In this document: positions 44,700 through 55,730 of the stretch, one piece after another
How positions within the stretch are numbered: position 1 is the stretch's first letter
How the letters are laid out: each line of letters begins with the position of its first letter
Assembly (NCBI GenBank): GCA_964017045.1
Contig: OZ024794.1
Coordinates: 2,125,501 to 2,189,500 of the forward strand
DNA from: Omphiscola glabra
Lineage: Eukaryota; Mollusca; Gastropoda; Lymnaeidae
DNA length: 64,000 nucleotides
Direction of reading: 5' to 3'
The notes under the pieces: model-generated
Told to the model about the DNA's origin: nothing
The model's database searches: none
The model's input: the letters and a program-made list of their open reading frames with translations, nothing else
Program-made: the position numbers and the translations under genes

Positions 44700-46780
44700 G
44701 AACAAATGCAGAGTCCTATGTGTGTGTGTACATTGTTCAGATTCAATCTCATTTACTATTTGTTTACTTTATATTATAATGTATGTTTTGAAATTTTTAC
44801 AATATATCAGTTTTTGTGTGGTTTTTTTAAAGTTAATTTTGATGCCAGTATTTACCAAATATAGACAGTGTCTTTTTTATAAACTAGTCCGCTAAACATT
44901 GACGGAAACAATGCGTGAACTTCTCCTCTATTAAGTTACTTGACAAAACAAGAACTCAAGCTACACCCCTCCCCCTTCCCATGATTCATCACTGCATACT
45001 TTTTATTTCACGCCCATGAATTATATTAAATATTTTGTCCCAACCACTTTTAAGCTGAATATTTTTTACACCATATTTACTGATAAGATTTCATTTTCCG
45101 AAAAGAAAATATTACGCGCCAAACGCAGTTGCGTTATATAAAAAAATTTATCTTTTGGCGTAGTTATCAGGAATTATATTTTGTGCACTATTGAACTCAT
45201 TATTGAACCTTACTTTCTTTCAAACATATAGAATTATTTATAGTATACTCTCAATCCCAAATTTGCTGATTAGCAAGGAACCAGAAATGGAAGAAGTAAA
45301 TTAGACATGCCATTCATGAGTCATACCAGAAGCATAATATATTTAAGAGATGTTCAATTTTCTATCCTAACAATTAATATATTTTTGATGAAAGAAAGTT
45401 ATTTGCTGGATGTTAACCCTTGCACTGTTCCAGCTATGCTTTGTATTGTATATCAATATGTAATGGGCACAAGGACTGTTTAAATATGTAGAGAACTATA
45501 CTTATTTTATTATAATTAGCTTAAACTTAATTGTGTGTAGGGATGTTATGCAAGTTTTTGTAAATGACAAATTGCTTCATGTGAAGTCCTGCACTTGTAA
45601 AACAATATTTGTATTTTAAATATACCTTTATAATTTATAGGTACACAGGCTGTTAAACTATATGGACCTTTAGTTCCACTACGTTTTAATATAATGATCA
45701 CGTGTAAGCTTTCTTATCAGTGATAATTTTTACACTGGCTATTACAAGAAACGGTGCATTAAACTTAAATGTTAGGTATATTTGATCTGCTGATTCCAAA
45801 AATGATGTTAGTTTTCTCCTGACAGTTCAAGAAGTTAAATTTAAAACTAAAACCATCTCATATCTCAAAATGCAGATTATGTCCCTTGAAGTAAACATAT
45901 TTATACCTGTATGTAGAGCCCATCAATAATATGTACTCCAAACCAAATTTTGAATGTTTAAGATGAAATAGCTAAGAATTCTAAGAATGTGGACATAAAA
46001 TTTATAACAAAAGTATTCCTACACACACATTATAAATTATTGGTCAATTAAATACAAAGTATCCCCATTTAAATAAATAAGGAGATATATATAGACTAAA
46101 ATATATTTTTTAAACTATACCGTAACTATAGATGTTACGATAAATCCAATGCAGTTTTTGGAATCTGCTCTCCTAACAACACTAGACACCAAGAATAAAT
46201 TTGTATTTAGTTGGCTTCGTTATTTATACAGTACAAGTACCAAAAGTATTAATTACCGGTAGTCATGTTTAATAAACATTCTTGGCCCCACCTAAGAAGG
46301 GTAGAAGTTACATGTTTTCTCATTGTTTCATTTTACTTACATTACCCTACCACACCCCCCCCCCCCCAAAAAAAAACAACCTGCCCCCCTTGTAAAAAAA
46401 ATAGCATAATAACAGTCATATATTATTATATAAAAATATATCCCCTAAAAGTACTCAATATAATAATTTATATCCATATCAAGATGTATTTCCACAAGTC
46501 ACAATAATTAATTCCATTTAACAATTAAAACCTGGTAATATGTTTGTAGGCCTACTTAACTTGTTGACCTATGGGCGTAGCTTATAATTATAAATGTGTT
46601 TTGAGGAGATACTAACTAGGATTAAGTATGTGATTTTTAATCAGATTATTAGTTCAAGTAAAATAAAAATAGAGTTACTATGGTAGCCTGGCATACAAGT
46701 TAACATCTCTATGTAAATGCTGGTTAAACTCTGTTTTGTATCAGATCATTTTCCACATATAATATTTATATATCGCTGCA
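44700..46780. other. No gene seen
   Basis: AT-rich with short poly-C and poly-A tracts at 46350; no supported coding region, tandem array or RNA gene. Confidence 0.4.
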
Positions 46781-46832
46781 GTGTACCCAGGCCAAAGCCT
46801 AAGATTTCGCTAGGTACACCGCCGCAGTTTAT
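46775..46832 (+). repeat. About 45-bp satellite, left portion
   Basis: Words AGGCCAAAGCCTAAG and TAGGTACACCGCCGCAG, continued at 47135-47240 beyond the inverted-repeat element. Confidence 0.75.
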
Positions 46833-46844
46833 GCAGGCGTATCC

Positions 46845-47135
46845 GGAAATTTGATCGAAAGAAATTTGGTCGACGGAAAATTGATCGACGGAAATTTGAT
46901 CGAACGGAAATTTGGTCGAATCGTTTTTTTTATTTATACGTTAAAATTTTGCGTCAAATTTCTTTTTGAATGCATTATTTTGTTTTACTATATAGTATAG
47001 TGCGTTCAAAAAGAAATTTGACAAAAATTTAAACGTCTCGACTGAAAAAAAGATTCGACCAAATTTCCGTTCGATCAAATTACCGTCTATCAATTTTCCG
47101 TCTACGAAATTTCTTTCGATCAAATTTCCGGTAAC
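46845..47135. mobile_element. Long fold-back element of GAAATTTGATCGA words
   Basis: Left arm about 46848-46925 (GGAAATTTGATCGAAAGAAA and so on) is matched by its reverse complement at about 47045-47130, and the centre (around 46950-47025) is also self-complementary (CAAATTTCTTTTTGAA against TTCAAAAAGAAATTTG). Each arm is itself made of repeated GGAAATTTGATCGA words. It lies inside a satellite, suggesting insertion. No ORF of note. Confidence 0.7.
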
Positions 47136-47245
47136 CCCGCCGCAGTTTATGCAGGCCAAAGCCGATGGTTTTGATAGGTACACCGCCGCGGTTTACGCAG
47201 GCCAAAGCCTATGGTTTTGCAAGGTACACCGCCGCAGTTTAGGTA
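47135..47245 (+). repeat. About 45-bp satellite, right portion
   Basis: Two to three copies of CACCGCCGCAGTTTATGCAG plus GCCAAAGCCTATGGTTTTG. Confidence 0.75.
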
Positions 47246-47293
47246 GTGCCGGCCATTAGTATTAGTATAGAACTTCTAACTAGAAGTGTTGGT

Positions 47294-48213
47294 TAGTGTA
47301 AGTGTATAAAATTGAAAATAGTAAAAAAAAATAGTAGTATTGTAATAATATTTTTTTTGGTAATCTTGCAGTTCAGGTGCCTATATTATTTCTGATCGAA
47401 ATTTGTATTATCGCGTGTTAACTTAAGTGTATTTTTTATAAAATTAAGTCCAGACAGTTTAGTTAACACTAACACTAAATTGTACAGCACAAATTTTCTT
47501 TGTATTGATTTTTACAGCCCCCAATGGTACATTGCCGGTAGCGTAAACGATCTCTCTATCTTGGTTTTTTTTTAATCCACCCTACATGCCAGATTGTAAG
47601 TTTCCATTTCGGTTTTTTTCACAGGCCCCATAATTTAGATGTTAGCGAAAGGGCTTTTTAAAGATGTTCATTTCCGAATGCCATCAAGAGTGACGCCGTT
47701 TATATTGGCTAATTTCAGGAAAAATTAAAATCATGAGGACATTACCCTTCAGTACCAATTTTTAAATATGGATGATCAAGTGTATGTATACTAAGTTTGA
47801 TCTCGTTCCATTCATGCCAATGCAGGAGCCTTTGTTTGGAAATAAATTTATACACCCCATATATAAGAAAAAAAAATGAATTTTGGGCCCCTATAAAAAC
47901 GGAACATCTAATTAAGTTCAACCCCCATCTAAATCCCCCCCCCCCCCCTGTTTAGCATACCAACTTAAAAATCTGGCAACATGGGAAAAGAATACAAAAC
48001 AAATAGAGCTATGGAAGGTTGAGGAATGTTCAAAGACCCGTTAGAAATAAAATAAAACGAAAATAAGCACTGTATAATTTTGTCTGGGTTTAATTTAATG
48101 AATAATACACGAAAGTGTACATGCGATAATACAACATTCGATCAGAAATAATATACGCACCTGAATTGCAAGATTACCTTTTATTTTACTATTTTCAATT
48201 GTATATGTCTTAG
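47294..48213. mobile_element. Inverted-repeat element, about 0.9 kb
   Basis: The arm around 47299-47425 (AATTGAAAATAGTAAAA, GGTAATCTTGCAGTTCAGGT, TATTATTTCTGATCGAA, TGTATTATCGC) is matched in reverse complement at about 48107-48210, with scattered mismatches. No transposase is visible between. Likely a MITE; target duplication not identified. Confidence 0.6.
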
Positions 48214-48936
48214 TAGGGGCTATAACTATAATAGGTCTACTATACTAAAGTCAAGTAGGCTCTTTATCTAAAATTTAATTAATAATTTAAGTTTATTTAA
48301 GTTTAAGAGGCTGCCTAAGCCTGCCTAAATACATTATTTAAATTAAATGCCATCATTATCTTTGAGTTTGAGTTGTATTCATTGCGATCATAAATCAAAA
48401 CGGCAAACAATGTAATTTTTTTAAGTGATTCTATTATTTTTCATTTTATAGCACTCTGACTCTTACGGCAAGACTTGCCTTGTAATTGTAACGATAATTC
48501 AGGTACTAAAACTCGACATTGGCAACATCACGTTTCACTGGAAGTTAGAAGAAAACGTCTGACTACTCCCATTAAAAATTATAAATTGTCTCCCATTAAA
48601 AGGGAAGCTATTCCTAAAATAATTTTTTAAGGTGAATTACTTTTGCCTACCCTTTTTAGAAGGCTTTTTAAAAAATATATTTTTAGAATCTATTTTTCAA
48701 AGTGGAAGCCCGCTTTAACTTTAAAAAGACAAATTCTTTGACAATGATGAATGACTACGATTTTGGATTTAAGTGTATTTGTAGCTGCCTTTAATCAACC
48801 GTTAACTGTTATCATTTTTGTTATTTATTATCGATATCTTTCTAACTTTCTAAATAACCGGTATTCAATTTTAATTAACGTTTCTTGACTTATCCGACTA
48901 GTCTATCTTACTGGTTACGCAACACATTTTAAAAAT
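48214..48936. other. MFSD3 5' flank, no gene seen
   Basis: AT-rich; presumably contains the MFSD3 promoter and leader. A partly open stretch at 48500-48630 is not recognised. Confidence 0.35.
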
Positions 48937-51900
48937 ATGATAAGACGCCATCAGGAATATGAGATCTTTGGAAACTCTGTTGAAAAGTTTTTTTTGTTGT
49001 ATCTTGTTCAAGCATTACCAGGTGGATTACAAACTCGTTTTCTGCCAATTTTCTTTCGAAAGAATGGCATGTCCCTTGTGAATCTTGGTTTCTACAAATG
49101 TTTGCTGATTCCGTGGGTTTTTAAACCACTGCTAGTTAACATAGTGGACACTCATTTTAATAAACGTTTTTGGCTAAAAGGTAGTGAAATTATTCTGTTA
49201 TTTCTCTGTATCATTGCGGCTAATTTACCCGCTGGACATAACATTTATTTAGTGTTGGTTTTGTTTCTGATTAATTGCACCACATCTGTTCAAGATATTG
49301 CTCTAGATGGAATTATTCTTGAATCTATGACTCCAGCTGCACTAGTTTCTGGAAATTTTGCTCAAAATGTTGGTGGTAGAGTTGGGTCTATGTTTGCTGG
49401 TGGTTTTTTTGCATCTCTGATTGATACAGTCAGTTGGAAGCATATGTTTTACACCATGGGTGTGCTGTATCTTGTAGGATTTTTCATTTCCTATGCTTTG
49501 CCCCCTTCAAGTGTAAGAGGGTCTCTTGCAATATCTGGTTCTAATACATCTATTACAAGCAATGGGGTGCCAAATGTTCAAGAAGACTTGTCGACGCACT
49601 TGTCTTGCCAATACTTTCAATTATTTCAAACTGCTGGTACCATATGGATGACGTTTTTCCTTTTCTTTTACAAAATGGGTAATATTCTAAACTTGCTATT
49701 TCCAATTAATTGTATCTTAGCGTGATGTAATGGGACTTTTTATATTTTGAAAACAACAGTTTGCCTAATACTAAGTTAAGGCCTAGTAAGGCATTTCATT
49801 TTCAATGATTTTATGTGTTTTAGCAGGTTTTTAGTCAACAAGGAAATTATTTTACTTGATTCAACTATCATTCAATAACAAAAAAGTATTCTAAATTACT
49901 ATCTTTTATATTTATTGATTATAGTTTTCATAACTAGTGATTTATTGATGACATTAAACTTTACACTAATAGATTTTCTACTTTATACAGGAGATAGTGG
50001 TGTAACAAGCACATTCCCAATGTTTTTGATAGATCTTGGTTATGGAGCATCCCATGTCGGAATGTGGACAAGCCTCTCAGGCGATGTATTTTCAATTATT
50101 GGCTCTACTGCTGTAGGAATATTTACTGCTGGGTAATATATAAGTACCTATTATTAAACCTAAACTAAGTAAGTGTTGTAACCTTTATCCATTCTGATAT
50201 CACTTCTGTTGCTATTATATTATTTTATATTATCACATCACACCACTACTTCATTCACTTCATTGGCTCCCTGTACAAGCACGGATTGACTATAAACTCT
50301 CTGTTCTCTGCCACAACTTTTTCTCGCATTCCTGCCCTTCCTATCTAACCTAACTTCTCTCTGACTATTCACCCCTTCGACAGCTTTGCTCCTCCGCAGA
50401 CGGGCATATTCTTTCTGTCCCCAAGACTCACACAAAAACATACGGTGAAAGATCTTTCTCTTACTGTGCCCCCAAACAATGGAATTCTCTTCCACTACAC
50501 ATCCGCAATATATCAACCATCACAGCCTTCAAAACTGCACTCAAAACACATCTCTTTAAACTCTACTACCCCAACTAATTCCCCACATGGCTTGTCATGT
50601 AAAAGTTCTGGGGTGGATGGGGTGAATATGCATTAGTTTTTGTTTTGTCTTTATACAGCTGTTCTTTATTACATAAATGTATTTTATTTTATTGTCACGA
50701 TTATGTCTCTTTTTCTAATATTTTTATGTTTAGCGCGGTGAGCCCAGCCCTAGGCTGGGGTACCGCGCTATATAAGACAACTAATAATAATAATAACGTG
50801 CCGTGGCCTGAGCAGATATCAGATATTAAATAGAGTTCATAATGCATCCATTTCTCTTTAGAAAATAACATGTGAAGTCACTCATGCGTTTTATTTTATT
50901 TTTAATAGTGAGACAAAAATCTTCCTGTTTTTTCATCACAATATGGCAGCTCAAGTAGTTCCTTATTCTCTATAATTATATTCATGTATCACGACACTCA
51001 CATGAAATAGTGATTTCCACTCAGCAGTAAATGAACATCAAATATCATATGTTACAAGTGTGAAAAAGAAGTTTACTTTGCAGATATATCTTTTAAAAAA
51101 TAAATGCTTCATTACCAATATATTTAGCATCTTTAAGGGTAATAGTAGAAATTAAATTAGGGGGAAATATTGATGTAATGTGTGCTTTTACAATATATGA
51201 TTTTTCTCATAATTTTATTACATAATTTAGCTTAGGTCTTATGAAACTCATAGTTTTCTTGTTTCATATCCCTATTTTTATGTACAGGTCAATGCTGAAG
51301 ACATTGATGCTCTTGTCTGGTGTTCGTGCTATCTCAGTGGCATTCTTGTGGCTGTTGTTACTCTATTGGGACAAAACATCTGAATACTCACTAGGTAATC
51401 ATAATATCAGAATCGCAATGTGGCTTTCGAGCCGGTAGGTCAACCATAGACATGATCTGCTCTCTGCGCCAGCTGCACGAGAAATGCAGGGAACAACATA
51501 TGCCTCTATACATCGCGTTTGTCGACCACACTAAAGCTTTTGATCTTGTCAGCAGAAGCGGCCTCTTCCATATCCTTAAAAAAATAGGCTGCCCTGCACG
51601 TCTGCTTAACATCGTCGAGCAGTTCCACCATAACATGCAGGTACAGTATGCTATGACGGTGCCACCTCAGAAGCTTTTCCAGTAAATAGTGGAGTAAAGC
51701 AAGGCTGCGTGCTAGCTCCTACTTTATTTGCAATCTTCTTCTCCATCTTACTCCAGTATGCCTTCCAGAACAACAGCGAGGGGATATACATCCACACTAG
51801 AGCTGATGGGAGATTATTCAACATTGCGCGCCTTAGAGCTAAGACCAAAATAAGAAAGGTCATACTACGCGAGCTCTTATTTGCAGATGACGCCGCTTTA

Positions 51901-53510
51901 GTATCTCACTCAGCAGACGACCTGCAGAGCCTTGTCTCCAGTTTATCCGCTGCCTGTAAAGAGTTTGGCCTGATCATCAGCTTAAAGAAAACCAACATTA
52001 TGGCTCAGGACGCTGACTCTCTCCCCACTATCTCCATCGACGACTGCGACTTGGATGCTGTTGACAGATTCACATATCTAGGGTCGAACATTTCGAGCAC
52101 CCTCTCAATGGAGGATGAGATAAGTGGTAGGATAGGGAAGGCCAACATCAACATCTCACATTGGGAGGACCTGGCGGAGGATCGATCCACATGGCGGGAC
52201 ATCGTCAAGAAAGGATCACTACTTGCCGAGGAGCTTTACAGGGCGGAAGCAGCTGTCAAGAGAAAGCAGAGAAAGGCCAGAAAACACTGCTCCACCGCAT
52301 TCGTGTGTGGGACATGCAAAAGAGACTGCCACTCGAGGATCGGTCTCACTAGCCACACAAAGAGCTGCAACCAGAGAAGATAAATCTATTGTCTCTTGTA
52401 GACGGAAAGATGCCATACAATCATAATATGAATATTAAGACTAGGACTATTGTTAATTATAAGCTTTACAAAAAAATTATTTAATAAGAAAGTGCATTAT
52501 CCTCATTTTTATTAGAAAATGATGATAAATTTAAATTTTTGAAAAGAAAAATATCATTGTAATAGATTTTAAAAATATTTTATTAATTTTTGTAATATTA
52601 CTTATTCAGATTGCTACTATTTTGTTAGCTACATTTTGTTTAAACATTTTAAAAAATTAATATTCTTCAAAATCTTAAGATATGCATGGAAAAAAAAGGC
52701 CATACATTCATTGAATTTTTTAAAATCTGATTTAAATAAAAGGAGATACGATTTAATTATTTTTTTTAAAGTGATTTTTTTCATGTATAGATACGGTTCA
52801 GATTTACAAAGCTTTGGAACATTAAAAAGTTGCTATTCTTTATACCAAAATATACAAATAAATGCAGTGGTTATACACTAAATGACCCATTTACAATTAT
52901 TCTCCCCAAATAATACTATTAATAAAGTACAACTGGGATAAATACAGAAAAAAATCAACATTATTCACCTTTTAAAAGTTCAAATATTTGGCTAATGTCT
53001 TGCACGCAAAAAATTATTCTTGTTAGATACATACATAGCAACATGGTCATTTGTTTCAATACACTTCCACACACCCTCAACAAACCTAACTCTAACTTCC
53101 ACGATATCCCAGTAATGAGCCAGGTGAAGGAACTTGGTTTAGAATTGTATTTTTTTTCTTTCCTCATTATATTCATTACCGTAGCATAATTATAAAAAGT
53201 ATTTTTTCTTTTCCCAGTATTCAGTCTATTTTTCCTGACCCTTGTCTTCTTCACCGGCGGAGGCATTTCACAGTGCACTTCTGTATTACTTATGCAATTA
53301 TCACGCACGTCGCCGAGGAAGTGTTGGACCTTGCACTACAACACACTTGTCACAGTTGATTCTTTGAGTCGAATGCTCATGTCACCAGTAAACGGAATCA
53401 TTGCCGAATATATGGGATATTATTTTGTTTTTGGTCTGTTTACCATTCAAAGTGTTTTAGTGTTATTTTTATTTCATAACGCACCAATGGTGTTGAAGAC
53501 TCACATATGA
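48937..53510 (+). CDS. MFSD3: MFSD3-like major facilitator transporter, 4 exons
   Basis: Exons 48937-49678, 49991-50132, 51288-51394 and 53218-53510 join in phases 1, 2, 1 to 427 codons (human MFSD3 about 412). Hydrophobic helices run throughout. Family signatures are GGLQTRFLPIFFRKNGMSL in helix 1-2, PWVFKPLL, TSVQDIALDG, NVGGRVGSMFAGGF, FYKMGDSG across the first splice, and FTGGGISQC plus LSRMLMSPVNG near the end. These fit the acetyl-CoA-transporter/AmpG-like branch of the major facilitator superfamily, in a membrane. Substrate is unsettled. The first ATG with a fitting start is at 48937. Introns 2 and 3 host LINE fragments; no splice site is inside a tandem repeat. Confidence 0.88.
50230..50800 (+). 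mobile_element. L2/CR1-type LINE 3' end in MFSD3 intron 2
   Basis: The plus frame reads LHWLPVQARIDYKLSVLCH, later SFSYCAPKQWNSLPLHIR and FKTALKTHLFKLYY, the standard C-terminal tail of L2/CR1 LINE polymerases. After it come GCGCGGTGAGCCCAGCCC, TACCGCGCTATATAAG and an (AAT)n end, typical of the 3' untranslated tail. Heavily 5'-truncated. Confidence 0.8.
51410..52383 (+). mobile_element. LINE fragment in MFSD3 intron 3, internally deleted
   Basis: Starts about 15 bp past the exon 3 donor at CGFRAGRSTIDMI. A frame covers YIAFVDHTKAFDLVSR of the reverse transcriptase, breaks near 51680, and resumes with LAPTLFAIFF and LLFADDAALVSHSADD. RT catalytic FADD is at about 51885. A jump from GRIGKA to WEDLAEDRSTW near 52140 removes roughly 100 residues usually present. 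It ends with a C-terminal zinc motif FVCGTCKRDCHSRIGLTSH. Non-LTR, Jockey/RTE-like; GC-richer than the intron. Confidence 0.8.
52384..53217. other. Rest of MFSD3 intron 3
   Basis: AT-rich intronic sequence, nothing recognised until the acceptor at 53216-53217. Confidence 0.4.
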
Positions 53511-53605
53511 TGCATTCATCTGATGACCTTATTACATTTTTTTTTACCAAAAATTCTTTTTATTGCCATACACTTCCACAGTACCATTGTGACTGAATGA
53601 TTACA

Positions 53606-53840
53606 GATAGCTATAAATCCAAGCATGTATTATTCTGGAGGTGCCCAGGTGATTCAAAGAGAATTCAGAGACTTTGAGAGGCCTCCCACAGAAACCAATA
53701 TCAATGCTAACAAAAATTATGTTCACCCTGAATTTCATAATTTATTGAAAGAAAAATATAAGACAATTAATGGGGTTCAGGGCATGACACAGTGTTTACT
53801 GTCTAATGTTGAGACCAAAAAATCCCCTTCACTATCCTGA
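53606..53840 (+). other. Open exon-like segment downstream of MFSD3
   Basis: An acceptor-like GATTACAG is followed by an open frame with an ATG at 53625 and a stop at 53838; residues such as FRDFERPPTETNINANKNY are of ordinary soluble composition. It lies 100 bp past the MFSD3 stop. It could be an alternative last exon, part of the 3' untranslated region, or chance. No family recognised. Confidence 0.25.
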
Positions 53841-55310
53841 ATTCATCACTATTACTATTGGTATATAGTTTCTTAAGTGGTTTTTTTCAAGGATGTTACA
53901 CATTACTCTGTATGCTGACCATGAAATTGATTTCTTTGCAACACTGTTTTGGAATATTAAAATTGTTCATATCATATATCCTAGATTTATTTTTCTTATA
54001 CTACAAGGGAGAATATATTTTAAACTCTTATATTGTTTGTTACATAAAAAGAGGGACTACCATTTACCTTAGATTTATTGTGCTACGGTATGGTATCTAA
54101 CAATGGAGAAAATCCCTTTGACTCTGGTATTTGTGTTGAATAACAAGTGAGAATATAAAATTTAGCCAGAGTATAGTGAGCTAATGCAAAAGGATGATTA
54201 TAATTTTATCATTTCACGTTAGCATTTGAGTTATTGATCATATTTTCCTTGAGTTTATTGTGATAAGGCAGAAGCTTTCAATTGGTTCACCCCAAGTGTA
54301 AATAAAAATAAAAATTCTGTATGAAAAAGTTTGGGATTTAAACCAAAAATTACAACTAAAAAAATAATACAACTCAAATAACGGCACGAGTAGAAATAAT
54401 AACACAAACACCCCCTAAAAAGAATAAAGTAATGGCCAAAACAGCATCATCTGGGGCCATCCCTATTATGGTGGATGTCAATGAAAGAAGTTTCAGGGTT
54501 CTGCTTCTCTTCCCCCCCCCCCCCCCCCCCCCCCCCCAAATTGAAGTGAGGGTTGTTGATTTAGTACATTTTGCCCCGGAATGTCTGTGTGTATTTATTC
54601 GCAACTTCTGCAATCACTATCCTGAAATTCTTATATATCTAATTTAGACAAATGTCACATAAAAATGTGTGAAATCAATTATTTCAAAGGCTAAGAATTA
54701 TCATTTTGCTGTTTCGTAATTATTTGGTTGGATTGAACGAAGCAGGTGGGGAGTGGGGGTTAACAACCTGAGGTCTGAGTGCGGACTGCACCAGTTGAAA
54801 TCCTAAGGCATGGGTGCGGACTGAACCGGTTTACATCTTCAGGCCTTGTTGGGGACTACACCGGTAAAATATTTCCTAAAGATATAGATAACCAGTTTGT
54901 CCTGAAAGTATTCTTTTTGAAGTTTACATGGTGAAAAACATGACAGAGATTGGCTTGTCTGGAGTGAAGTTAAACATAAAATCACAGAGAGAATGTAAAA
55001 GACCTTGTGCTGTATGACCATCGTGCTCAAATGTTAAGAAGCGGTGCTAGTGACAAATCGGCGATAATATTAATTTTTTAGTAATTCTGGTTTTCGATAT
55101 ATTTTTGGTTTCAAAAAAAAAAAATTTTTAATTTTAATAAATTTATATTAATTATTAAAATATATTAGAAAATTTTGTAAAACATTATTTTGTTAACCCT
55201 ATAAATGGATCAAAAGTAATTTTTAATGTGTTTTTTATTTTATATACATATTTACCGATTCGATTCATTTACTTAGAATCGCCCGACCATATCATATTTT
55301 CCGGACGCTT
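53841..55310. other. MFSD3 3' flank, no gene seen
   Basis: AATAAA near 54302 is a candidate polyadenylation signal. A 26-bp poly-C run follows at 54512-54537. A two- to three-copy diverged block with GCGGACTGCACC lies at 54775-54860. Confidence 0.35.
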
Positions 55311-55319
55311 TTAAATTAT

Positions 55320-55505
55320 GCATCTTTAGTCTGGGACCCATTTACCCAGAAGAGCATCAACAGGTTGGAAGCGGTCCAGCGACGGGCAGCACGCTTTGTT
55401 CTGAACTGCTACAAAAATACCTCTAGTGTTGGCAGCATGCTGAGGCGACAACACTTGACACATTTGCGTCCCCTCCTAGCTACGCAACTGTCTACGTAGG
55501 CTAAT
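55320..55505 (+). mobile_element. CR1/Jockey-type LINE fragment
   Basis: Frame reads LVWDPFTQKSINRLEAVQRR and AARFVLNCYKNTSSVGSML, the widely shared segment after the reverse transcriptase of CR1/Jockey LINEs. Short and isolated. Confidence 0.7.
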
Positions 55506-55549
55506 GAGTAAATATCTTCAACACAACCCCTTGTCCACGAAGTGCTGTT

Positions 55550-55730
55550 ATTGCCGGCCCGCACCTAGGAAATTCTGGGCCCCAGGCAGCTAACAGAGTT
55601 TGAACCCCTTTCTTGTTTCAAACATGTGCGTGTATTTTAAAAACTCGAAAAAGGGCGGGGCTCGAGCCCCTGACAAGTGCCATGGTTTTCCGCTCCCCCC
55701 CCCCCCCCATGTGCGGGCCTGTTTATTGAG
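55550..55730. mobile_element. Possible hAT MITE
   Basis: Starts GCCGGCCCGCACCTAGG and ends ATGTGCGGGCCTG, giving GGCCCGCAC terminal inverted repeats, with a C run beside the right end. No obvious 8-bp target duplication. Confidence 0.4.

Noticed and set aside
50238..50516. Minus-strand frame of 92 codons
   Set aside because: Lies opposite the tail of a plus-strand LINE and has no similarity.
54432..54647. Frame with a poly-proline stretch
   Set aside because: The prolines come from a 26-base C run; no other support.
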